NCBI GenBank assembly: GCA_031278965.1 | Contig: JAITJJ010000131.1 | Span: 1-12,690 of the forward strand | Source of the DNA: Deferribacteraceae bacterium | Lineage (GTDB): Bacteria > Chrysiogenota > Deferribacteres > Deferribacterales > JAISNW01 | Direction: 5' to 3' | DNA length: 12,690 nucleotides | In this document: piece by piece, positions 1 to 5,981 of the stretch | How the letters are laid out: each line of letters begins with the position of its first letter | Position numbering within the stretch: the stretch's first letter is position 1 | Position numbers and translations under genes: made by a program | Notes under the pieces: generated by a model | The model's input: only the letters and a program-made list of their open reading frames with translations | What the model was told of the DNA's origin: nothing | Databases searched by the model: none

Positions 1-34
1 CTGTTAATTCCCTGCGTCTTCCGGTATTATACAT
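1..34 (-). CDS. Possible 5' end of a divergent gene (edge, partial)
   Basis: Reading leftwards on the - strand, an ATG at 34-32 opens a frame of 11 codons (MYNTGRRRELT) to the window edge. A perfect AGGAGG lies at 53-48, which is 13 bases from the ATG and so longer than usual. A second purine-rich stretch (GGGAG, about 42-38) sits very close to it. No convincing promoter was found between this start and the + strand gene that begins at 192. Only the start context is visible, so no function can be proposed; the whole thing may be chance. Confidence 0.2.
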   Translation of the reverse strand, partial: MYNTGRRRELT

Positions 35-147
35 ACTCTCCCTTGCTCCTCCTGTTAAGTTGTTTATCAAATCTATTTTAACTCCCTCGGAGTATAGGGA
101 CATCATTTTTTACAACCTACACCCGATAATAACCCTCTGTAAAAGTT

Positions 148-178
148 TTGCAAAATTTGCTTGATTGTGGTATATAAT
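148..178 (+). promoter_or_regulatory. Predicted sigma70-type promoter of the secreted-protein/DHH unit
   Basis: TTGCAA (148-153) is followed after 17 bases by TATATA (171-176), with a TGG extended -10 element just before it. Alternatively it is followed after 19 bases by a consensus TATAAT (173-178). The -35 box overlaps the palindrome GCAAAATTTGC (150-160), which could bind a regulator. Transcription would start near 183-186, only a few bases before the ATG at 192, leaving an almost leaderless mRNA. Confidence 0.35.
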
Positions 179-191
179 TCTTTGGTGGCTG

Positions 192-1259
192 ATGCGAAAT
201 TTTTTTGTTATTTTGTTAATCTTATCCTCTCTGCCTGCAATTGCTGGCGAAATTACTTATACGGGGAAAGCCCGTGTTATAAAAGACGATGTCCGCTCCG
301 CTATGGAGGCTTCCCGCGTCAATGCCTTGCTCGGAGGGATAAACAAATATATGCGCTCGGTGCTCCCCAATAACAACACCAATATCACCGAAGAATATCT
401 TATGTTTGTGGATAATTACACAATAGAAGCCCGCTGGCTTGCGGGTTCAAATGTCTACACAACCCTAAAAATAAACGTCAATGACCTCATCTCTGAGGAG
501 CTGGCGGTATACTCAGCAAAACAGATAAATACGGCGGTATTTCTCTTTTCGGGGCTGCCAGACTATGTGCCGGACGGGGAGGTAAAAAAGCTGATTATTG
601 GCGTTCTGGAGCGCAATCAATTCTCAACCTCATATCAGACGGCTTTTGAAAGAGATGTTATAGATCCGAAGAGCCGCCTTGACATTCAAGCCGCTTTGCA
701 GACGGTAACCGGCGCCCAATATATGTTTGACTTTAAGTTTAATCTTGCGGATTTTGCGGCGGGAGAATACTGCCGCCTCCTGATAGATACCACGTATATC
801 TCTTCTAAAAATATCGATCTGGTAGTTCCCGTCCTCCGCACAGAGCTTAGAATTGAAGATAACGAGTCTAACTCGTGCATAGCCTATGCCATAGAAACAT
901 CTTTGGAAACCGTTATGGAACACCTCCGCAAAAAGTTAATACCACTTCCGGCAAAACAACTGGAACTTTTGCAGTATCCTATTATATTTAAAAATGTTAC
1001 GGAGCTAAGAACGATAAACGGCATAATAGATACACTCGTAAAACGGAAGGTTCTGGTAACTGCCGATATTGAAGAGTTTTTTGACGACGAAGCGGCGTAT
1101 TCTGTGGAAACATACCTTGCTCCGGAGGAGCTTGCCAAACAGGTAGAAAAGCAGAAGTTTGAAAATGTCCGCCTTCTTTCCGTTGCAGCAGACGCTCTGG
1201 AGATAACCGTAGGAGCTCCGGAGCTGCTTCCGGAAGATGTTTGGCTAGATGAGGATTAG
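192..1259 (+). CDS. Secreted protein of unknown function, FlgT/LPP20-like N-terminal region
   Basis: The 355-residue product starts with a clear signal peptide (MRNFF, a hydrophobic core, then LPAIAG), with cleavage expected near residue 18-19, so it is probably periplasmic. I chose the ATG at 192. A TTG at 165 in the same frame would add nine residues (MWYIILWWL) ahead of an already complete signal peptide. The ribosome site is poor (GGTGG, three bases before the ATG). The mature N-terminus (ITYTGKARV, then an Ala-rich helix, then a YTIEARW strand and a TTLKINVND strand) resembles the FlgT N-terminal/LPP20 type of small alpha/beta secreted domain. A middle region (about 120-250) and a C-terminal region (about 265-345) with another alternating strand/helix pattern follow. 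The end is very acidic (EDVWLDED). No catalytic motif or lipobox is visible. It lies two bases ahead of the DHH phosphoesterase gene, so the two are surely cotranscribed. The FlgT/LPP20 link is a pattern impression, not a family assignment. Confidence 0.85.
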   Translation: MRNFFVILLILSSLPAIAGEITYTGKARVIKDDVRSAMEASRVNALLGGINKYMRSVLPNNNTNITEEYLMFVDNYTIEARWLAGSNVYTTLKINVNDLISEELAVYSAKQINTAVFLFSGLPDYVPDGEVKKLIIGVLERNQFSTSYQTAFERDVIDPKSRLDIQAALQTVTGAQYMFDFKFNLADFAAGEYCRLLIDTTYISSKNIDLVVPVLRTELRIEDNESNSCIAYAIETSLETVMEHLRKKLIPLPAKQLELLQYPIIFKNVTELRTINGIIDTLVKRKVLVTADIEEFFDDEAAYSVETYLAPEELAKQVEKQKFENVRLLSVAADALEITVGAPELLPEDVWLDED

Positions 1260-1261
1260 CA

Positions 1262-2257
1262 GTGATTGACACTATTCTGGATGCCCTTGCCCGCAAAAAA
1301 CGGATATTGATTCTTGTCCACAACAACCCCGATCCGGATGCAATGTCTGCGGCGCTCGGCATGAAGCATATTATCCATAAAAAACTGAAAAAAAAGGTAG
1401 TCATTGCCTATATGGGGGTAGTGGGGCGTTTGGAGAACCGGGAGCTTGTCCGGCAGTGCAGCATTGATATGCAGCCCTCGTTTACATTAAATTTCAAACG
1501 CTTTGATTACATTATACTTGTGGACACCCAACCGCAGGCGGGGAATGTATATATTCCGGACACTTTTTCCGTCAATGCCGTGATAGATCATCATCTGGTG
1601 AAAAAAAAGCTGGCAAAAAAAGATATAATAGCCGATGTGCGCCCGGATTACGGGAGTTGCAGCACGATAGTTACAGAATATATGCAGAATTTGCATATTA
1701 TGCCGGACAAAATTGTCGCCACCGCCCTGTATTACGGAATTATCACCGATGTCATAGGTCAGGCAAGAGACGCTTACCAGGCGGATCAACGTATGTTAGG
1801 CTTCCTCTTCCCGTATGTGGCGATAAATAAGTTAAAAAAGATAGAAAACCCCGATCTCCCCCGCTACCACTTTAAAAACTTAAAAAGGGCGATTGAAAAT
1901 TCTGTTATAATCGATTTCCTCCTTTTCTGCGACCTTGGAGATGTGCGTAACGTAGACCTTATAGCCGAAACGGCGGATTATCTCACCCGTATGAGGGAGG
2001 TTCGGTGTGTTTTTGTTATGGGGAAACTGGATAATATTGCCTATTTTTCTTTGCGCTATAAATCCACAAGGCGTTCTGTGGGACTGATCGCCATTAGAAT
2101 TGTAAAGGGGATCGGATACGGCGGGGGGCACACCAGATCGGCAGGGGGGCAGATTCCGTTATCAGGGAAGGTTTACTCCGAAATAACCGCACTAATAAGA
2201 GCGAGGCTCTTAAAAAGCCTCGCTATCCCTCAAGATGCAGAAGGCAAACCGATATAA
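1262..2257 (+). CDS. DHH/DHHA1-family phosphoesterase (NrnA-like nanoRNase / pAp phosphatase)
   Basis: The 331-residue cytoplasmic enzyme has the metal-binding motifs of the DHH superfamily in the right order: HNNPDPDAMSAA (20-31), VDTQP (87-91), the signature DHH (109-111) and GIITDV (159-164). A C-terminal DHHA1 domain carries the GYGGGHTRSAGGQ substrate-binding motif (285-297). Length and layout match NrnA-type proteins, which degrade 2-5 nt RNA and often dephosphorylate 3'-phosphoadenosine 5'-phosphate. The exact substrate cannot be read from sequence. The start is GTG at 1262, two bases after the upstream stop, with GAGG at 1251-1254 inside the end of the previous gene, so translation is likely coupled. 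The last 18 residues or so lie beyond the usual end of the fold. They coincide with an RNA hairpin (2200-2224) and with the start of a small overlapping frame. Confidence 0.93.
   Translation: MIDTILDALARKKRILILVHNNPDPDAMSAALGMKHIIHKKLKKKVVIAYMGVVGRLENRELVRQCSIDMQPSFTLNFKRFDYIILVDTQPQAGNVYIPDTFSVNAVIDHHLVKKKLAKKDIIADVRPDYGSCSTIVTEYMQNLHIMPDKIVATALYYGIITDVIGQARDAYQADQRMLGFLFPYVAINKLKKIENPDLPRYHFKNLKRAIENSVIIDFLLFCDLGDVRNVDLIAETADYLTRMREVRCVFVMGKLDNIAYFSLRYKSTRRSVGLIAIRIVKGIGYGGGHTRSAGGQIPLSGKVYSEITALIRARLLKSLAIPQDAEGKPI
2200..2224 (+). repeat. Perfect 9-bp inverted repeat inside the 3' end of the DHH gene
   Basis: AGCGAGGCT (2200-2208) and AGCCTCGCT (2216-2224) form a perfect GC-rich stem with a 7-base loop. 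It lies within the coding sequence for RARLLKSLA and ends 10 bases before the ATG of the 38-codon frame at 2235. No T-run follows on the + strand. It could be a post-transcriptional element, a remnant terminator, or a coincidence of coding sequence. Confidence 0.45.
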
Positions 2258-2351
2258 TTTCTTAAACGAACTCCATGCCATGTACCGTGATAAGCGCGGA
2301 GCGCAAGGCATCTTCGGGAAAGGTTACAGGCGTTCACTTTTCAGGCGGTAA
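2235..2351 (+). CDS. Possible small basic protein (38 aa)
   Basis: This 38-codon frame starts at ATG 2235, overlaps the last 23 bases of the DHH gene in another frame, and stops with TAA at 2349-2351. It would give a strongly basic peptide (MQKANRYNF at the start, RRSLFRR at the end) rich in Arg and Lys, with no signal peptide or membrane segment. In favour, its stop codon forms the first bases of the strong terminator hairpin 2349-2373, as expected of the last gene in a transcript. The stretch between the DHH stop and the hairpin is also otherwise unexplained. Against, there is no recognisable Shine-Dalgarno sequence, so expression would depend on coupling to DHH translation. No known family was recognised. 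Confidence 0.3.
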   Translation: MQKANRYNFLNELHAMYRDKRGAQGIFGKGYRRSLFRR

Positions 2352-2373
2352 GGGGGAGTTTGCCTCCCCCTTA
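2349..2373. terminator. Bidirectional terminator hairpin
   Basis: TAAGGGGGAG (2349-2358) pairs with CTCCCCCTTA (2364-2373), a perfect 10-bp stem with loop TTTGC. It stands between convergent genes, the + strand DHH unit and the - strand porin-like gene ending at 2382, so it can serve both. Neither side has a long T-run, which is weak for a classical intrinsic terminator, but the stem is very stable. Confidence 0.75.
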
Positions 2374-2381
2374 AATTCAAC

Positions 2382-3218
2382 TTAAAAGATCTTTGCAAGT
2401 TTGGTCGCAATGGAATACCCTTTTTCGCCGTTCTCCGTATGAAGATCATAGGTGTACATGACAGAGATGAAAAATGTGTTCGTGATATTTGTTTTAAGGG
2501 TTGCCTTGCAGGCATAATCCGCCATTTTATCCCTTATCCTGTGGGTTGCTCCAGAAATCTCCGCATTTTCTTCCCCTCCCCATATCCCGCCTAACGACAG
2601 AGTAACGGTGGACTCCCCTTCATCTTCAATTTTAAAGGTGGCATGAATTTCCGCATAAAAATTCCCGTCTTTTTCAAGGTCTGTTTCTGTCGCGTAATAT
2701 AGGAAATCTTTGTTGTTGGTATAAAAATCATACCCGCCCCAGAGCTCAAAGTGAAATCTCCCCGCATCCTGCGCCAGAGCAAGACTGGGGGAGAACCCCC
2801 ATCTGTTGCTGCCGATATTGAGATAAGAATTTTTATCATAACTTCCTGTGGGAGCTTCCACCGCAACTCTGATATTTACATGTCCGCCTTCCCAATGAAA
2901 GAGCCTGGGCATGAGGGCAAACTGCATGTCCCTCGTTCCGGAAGTTTTTCCGACCCCTTCTACTCTAAGATCGGCTGCGGCAAGCATAATATGGGCGTGT
3001 ACAGGAACTTCAAATACTGTTTGAACTGTCGACAAGATAAAAAGACCCATATTCATATCAACGGCGGGGGAGGCTTTACGGACACCTGTCATATAAACGC
3101 CGTAGGTATTATCAGGATACCACCCGCTGTCATACGGACCGAAACTAATCGGCTGATCGGCGGCGTAGACATACGCGGAAAACGCAAAAATTGCCAGAAA
3201 TACAAAAAATCTTTTCAT
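2382..3218 (-). CDS. Outer-membrane porin-like protein (Phenol_MetA_deg / COG4313 type)
   Basis: The 278-residue protein has a typical signal peptide (MKRFFVFLAIFAFSAYVYA, cleaved before ADQP, about residue 19). The mature part has alternating hydrophobic and aromatic strands separated by turns, and it ends in Phe, a usual outer-membrane beta-barrel signal. Segments such as FEVPVHAHIML, EAPTGSYDKN, NIGSNRWGFSPSLALAQ and FELWGGYDFY recall the Phenol_MetA_deg putative transporter barrels. The substrate of these barrels is generally unknown and cannot be inferred here. A strong ribosome site, GGAGG, lies at 3228-3224, five bases before the ATG. The gene stands alone on the - strand. The terminator hairpin 2349-2373 follows its stop closely, and a predicted promoter lies at 3255-3286. 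Secretion and barrel nature are secure; the family name is from recall. Confidence 0.88.
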   Translation of the reverse strand: MKRFFVFLAIFAFSAYVYAADQPISFGPYDSGWYPDNTYGVYMTGVRKASPAVDMNMGLFILSTVQTVFEVPVHAHIMLAAADLRVEGVGKTSGTRDMQFALMPRLFHWEGGHVNIRVAVEAPTGSYDKNSYLNIGSNRWGFSPSLALAQDAGRFHFELWGGYDFYTNNKDFLYYATETDLEKDGNFYAEIHATFKIEDEGESTVTLSLGGIWGGEENAEISGATHRIRDKMADYACKATLKTNITNTFFISVMYTYDLHTENGEKGYSIATKLAKIF

Positions 3219-3254
3219 AACTTCCTCCGAAAATACTTAACTACTTATTTATTT

Positions 3255-3286
3255 AATATATACCTGTTTGAAAAAAACACAAGCAA
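3255..3286 (-). promoter_or_regulatory. Predicted promoter of the porin-like gene
   Basis: On the - strand TTGCTT (3286-3281) is followed after 18 bases by TATATA (3262-3257). An overlapping alternative is TTGTGT (3282-3277) with 16 bases to TATATT (3260-3255). The region is very AT-rich, so several fits are possible. It lies 37 or more bases upstream of the ATG, with the Shine-Dalgarno sequence in between. Confidence 0.35.
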
Positions 3287-3330
3287 AATTAATTAATTAC
3301 TTACATTTTTTTAAAATGGACAGGAATACG

Positions 3331-3609
3331 TTATAAATAAGGGCATATTGCAGGGGCTCTCAACTTTTCGCTTATCGTAAAAAGGCAATAGCCTGTTGCA
3401 AGCGTATTATGGTCCGGAAACTCCAAACCGCGGACAAAAGGCATTATTGTTGAAAATACTGCGGTTTTTATTTCATATGCTATATGAAAGGCAAGAAAAT
3501 CCGTCATCGGAAGAATTAGAAGAACATAGCAAAGATTTGATAATACCGCTCTAAAGGGGATTCCCGGCACTGCCCGCGATATAGGCAGATGGTAAACGGG
3601 GGGCAGCTT
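3331..3609 (-). other. Doubtful open frame / possible gene remnant in a 497-bp intergenic region
   Basis: The stretch 3219-3715 holds no confident gene. On the - strand one frame is open for 93 codons (3609-3331), with a GTG at 3570 and an ATG at 3507 but no Shine-Dalgarno sequence near either. Its codon choice (CCG, GCC, CTT, ATA, GAC) looks like that of neighbouring genes. The product has a hydrophobic piece (SNLCYVLLILPMTDFLAF) and ends ISEKLRAPAICPYL. On the + strand a shorter frame (reading AYYGPETPN, then PSSEELEEHSKDL, ending at about 3554) overlaps it. It may be a decayed gene, a very small gene, or chance; no family was recognised. Confidence 0.2.
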
Positions 3610-3617
3610 TTAAGTAG

Positions 3618-3655
3618 AAATTTTCTCTCCGGCGATAACACCGGCAGAGAAATTT
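3618..3655. terminator. Imperfect long hairpin, possible second terminator
   Basis: AAATTTTCTCTCCGG (3618-3632) and CCGGCAGAGAAATTT (3641-3655) pair over about 14 bp with one bulged base on each side and an 8-base loop. It lies just beyond the strong terminator of the chemoreceptor gene, so the two hairpins stand in tandem on that transcript. It has no clear gene to serve on the + strand. Confidence 0.45.
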
Positions 3656-3670
3656 TAAAGACAGGAGAAA

Positions 3671-3701
3671 ATTGCAGAGGGGTGTTTTCCCCCTCTGCAA
3701 T
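3671..3701 (-). terminator. Rho-independent terminator of the chemoreceptor gene
   Basis: ATTGCAGAGGGG (3671-3682) and CCCCTCTGCAAT (3690-3701) form a perfect 12-bp stem with a 7-base loop. On the - strand the far arm runs straight into TTTTC (3671-3667). It begins 14 bases after the chemoreceptor stop codon, which makes it a textbook intrinsic terminator for that gene. Confidence 0.87.
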
Positions 3702-3715
3702 ACGCTTTTATACTT

Positions 3716-5728
3716 TTATACCTTAAACTTTGCCACGATCTGCTTTAAGGTATCCGCTCGTTGTTGGAGGTGGTTGACTGTGATAGTTACCTCAGAGACC
3801 ACCTGAACGCTTTCCTCAATACCGCTTGCAAGCCCCTGCGTGTTGTCGTTTATGGATTGTATCATGGTAAACTGGTCATTTATCCCGTTATTTACCTCGT
3901 TGGTGGTATTGCTTATATCGTTCACAGAATCCACCACTTCCTCAAACTTGGCGTCGGTGGATTTGATGCTGTCAAGCCCTTTTCCTACGCTCTCATTGGC
4001 GCTGGTCATCTCTTTGGATGCAACATTGGATTCGTTTTGGAGGCTGGTTATAATCTGGGCTATTTCAGAGGTGGATTTTTGCGTCCGCTCGGCAAGTTTT
4101 CTTACTTCATCCGCCACTACAGCAAAACCACGCCCTGCGTCCCCCGCCCTTGCAGCCTCTATCGCCGCGTTAAGCGCCAGAAGGTTTGTCTGATCGGCAA
4201 TATCGTTGATAACCCCCAATATCTCGCCGATCTTGCCGGAAGATTCGCTTAGGGAGTTAATGGTCACAGAGAGTTGGTTGGTGCGGTCTTTTATATCGTT
4301 CATCTGAACCACAAGTTCTTTAAGCTGATTATTCCCTTCTTCCATAGAACCGTTGGCTTCCTTCATCTTATCCATATTCCCGCTGAGGCTCTGAACCATA
4401 CCGGTGGCAGAGGTGCTCATGGTGTTCATATTCTCTGCAACAGAGGATATCTGTTCGCTCTGCATACTGAATGTTGTGGAAAGTTCCTCCATTGTGGCGG
4501 CAAGCTCGTTGTTTCCGCTTGCCACATCATCCGCCGCAAGTTTAACTTCTGTTATAATAGAGTGAACATTTTCAAGAAAAATGTTAAAACTGCCGGCAAG
4601 TTCCCCTATCTCATCTTTAGTGGTAACGGGTATCCGCTTTGTAAGGTCCCCGTCTCCGCTGGTAAACCCTTGCACCAGAGCAACAAACCTAACGAGTTTC
4701 CTGATAATCTGTTTGTTTATAAATATAAGAACAAACACTCCCAAAATAGCAAAGAGTGCCACGATCACCCCAATCCATGTGGTAGCTTTGCTTATTACGG
4801 ACAGCAACTTCTTTGAGTCTTCCTGCGCCCTTGCGTTGGTATCTTCCGAGAGAGACTTTATGGCGGCGGAGAGCTTATCGCCGGTATCCAGAAAAGTAGC
4901 GTCAAGGGCAGTAGTGGTGTTTATGAGATCAACAAGGCTCCTAACACTAACAAGGTAGTTGTTGGACAGCTTTTGCAGATTATCAACATACTGCCTTGTG
5001 TCTTGGCGGGTAAGGGTGGCATTTATGGTCTGAAGATTGTCACTGATAGTTTTAACCCTATTTTCCCACCCGTCCAGATAGCTTATAAGGAGGCTTTGCT
5101 TAGTGGTTCTTGCAAACCCCGTCAAGCGGTCGGACTCAATGGCCATTTGCATATTTTCACGGGTAAGCTCTCTCATACGGTCAATCAAAGCCATATACGA
5201 AGGTGAAGCTTTATTCTCAGTTTCATATAGTATATTCAGCAGAAGTTCCTGAAAGCCTATCATTGCATCTACGAATGCGTTGGAGCTATCTTCAACAGTC
5301 TTGAACGAAACAGCAAGACCATCTATAGCAATTTTGCTTTGGTCAATGGTTTTCCCGTAAATGGACGCCAATTCCTTTACTTTTGCGTTTTCATCCTTGT
5401 ATTTATCGTAAATCGGATCCGCCTTCTGAGATAATGTGGCATCAATTTTCCCTATTTGTTCCATTAAAACACCAAACTTATTTTTTGCGCCGGTAAAACG
5501 CGCTATATCGTTTCTGAGCAGATACATCCGCATGTCATAGCGCATATCTTTAAAATTATCGGTGGCTTCGGAGGTAATATTTGAAACCGGAATTATAATA
5601 ATGGAAAGCTCATCAACGGTTTCCGTAGTAATATTAAAAACCGCTATTGCCGTAGCTGACAAAATCAACCCAAATAGAAAGAGGGCACTGACTGTGGCAT
5701 TAATTCTAAACGCTAATGACTGTTTCAT
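3716..5728 (-). CDS. Methyl-accepting chemotaxis protein, large helical periplasmic sensor
   Basis: The 670-residue inner-membrane chemoreceptor would signal through CheW/CheA to the flagellar motor. TM1 spans about residues 11-32 and TM2 about 317-337. The periplasmic part (33-316, about 284 residues) looks entirely helical, with no PAS or Cache strand pattern, and its size fits a helical bimodular (HBM, McpS-like) or extended four-helix sensor. A HAMP domain follows (about 338-390, RKLVRFVALVQGF and KDEIGELAGSFNIFL). The cytoplasmic coiled coil then folds back at the highly conserved hairpin tip (about 508-549; DIADQTNLLALNAAIEAAR, GFAVVADEVRKLAERT). No C-terminal NWETF-type CheR-binding pentapeptide is present; the protein ends IVAKFKV. 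The start is supported by AAGGAG five bases before the ATG (5739-5734). It is a single-gene unit with its own terminator. No sigma28-type promoter was found upstream. The ligand is unknown. Confidence 0.97.
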   Translation of the reverse strand: MKQSLAFRINATVSALFLFGLILSATAIAVFNITTETVDELSIIIIPVSNITSEATDNFKDMRYDMRMYLLRNDIARFTGAKNKFGVLMEQIGKIDATLSQKADPIYDKYKDENAKVKELASIYGKTIDQSKIAIDGLAVSFKTVEDSSNAFVDAMIGFQELLLNILYETENKASPSYMALIDRMRELTRENMQMAIESDRLTGFARTTKQSLLISYLDGWENRVKTISDNLQTINATLTRQDTRQYVDNLQKLSNNYLVSVRSLVDLINTTTALDATFLDTGDKLSAAIKSLSEDTNARAQEDSKKLLSVISKATTWIGVIVALFAILGVFVLIFINKQIIRKLVRFVALVQGFTSGDGDLTKRIPVTTKDEIGELAGSFNIFLENVHSIITEVKLAADDVASGNNELAATMEELSTTFSMQSEQISSVAENMNTMSTSATGMVQSLSGNMDKMKEANGSMEEGNNQLKELVVQMNDIKDRTNQLSVTINSLSESSGKIGEILGVINDIADQTNLLALNAAIEAARAGDAGRGFAVVADEVRKLAERTQKSTSEIAQIITSLQNESNVASKEMTSANESVGKGLDSIKSTDAKFEEVVDSVNDISNTTNEVNNGINDQFTMIQSINDNTQGLASGIEESVQVVSEVTITVNHLQQRADTLKQIVAKFKV

Positions 5729-5787
5729 AACAACTCCTTACAATTTTCACTTATATAACAGCAATAACTTATCTTCTTTCTGCAAGA

Positions 5788-5816
5788 GCTACAGAAGTTA
5801 CTATATATACTGTCAA
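5788..5816 (-). promoter_or_regulatory. Candidate promoter upstream of the chemoreceptor gene
   Basis: A perfect TTGACA lies at 5816-5811 on the - strand. Seventeen bases downstream is TGTAGC (5793-5788), only a 3/6 match to a -10 box. The AT-rich stretch 5746-5900 offers other possibilities, including TTATAT at 5755-5750. The -35 hexamer is the only strong element. Confidence 0.22.
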
Positions 5817-5964
5817 CTTTATCATTTAATTATGAGGGGTATTTTTATTAAAATCAATAAGAAATTTAAGTGAATTATATTATATTCTTTGTAGATTGTA
5901 TTTTTAATTATCCGTGCAATATGACTGCACAGGGATTTAAGGCAAAGCGGGAGGGCGCATAAAC

Positions 5965-5981
5965 ATAAACCGCCGGTTTAT
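5965..5981 (-). terminator. Weak hairpin at the end of the protease operon
   Basis: ATAAACC (5965-5971) and GGTTTAT (5975-5981) form a 7-bp stem with a 3-base loop that includes the stop codon of the downstream protease gene. On the - strand it is followed by GTTTATG rather than a clean T-run; on the + strand TTT follows. It is the only hairpin next to this stop, so it may help end the operon. Confidence 0.3.

Noticed and set aside
81..111. Small hairpin (ACTCC-CTC-GGAGT) followed by a T-run as terminator of an upstream + strand gene
   Set aside because: The stem has only 5 bp, the T-run is about 10 bases away, and no upstream gene is visible to judge.
997..1404. 135-codon - strand frame opposite the first gene and DHH gene
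   Set aside because: It crosses the junction of two well-supported + strand genes and looks like mirror translation of their codons.
2751..3296. 181-codon + strand frame opposite the porin-like gene
   Set aside because: It is antisense to a gene with signal peptide, ribosome site and barrel pattern; its own translation has no recognisable features.
3400..3554. + strand reading AYYGPETPN, briefly suspected as a remnant of an aspartase/fumarase-type N-terminus
   Set aside because: Only a few residues match the remembered pattern, the following sequence does not, and a - strand frame covers the same bases; not enough for a call.
3761..4816. Several + strand frames opposite the chemoreceptor
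   Set aside because: They are shadows of a highly conserved chemoreceptor sequence and have no ribosome sites of their own.
5746..5830. sigma28-type promoter for the chemoreceptor (TAAAGTT at the right kind of place)
   Set aside because: No CCGATA-like -10 element follows at the required distance.
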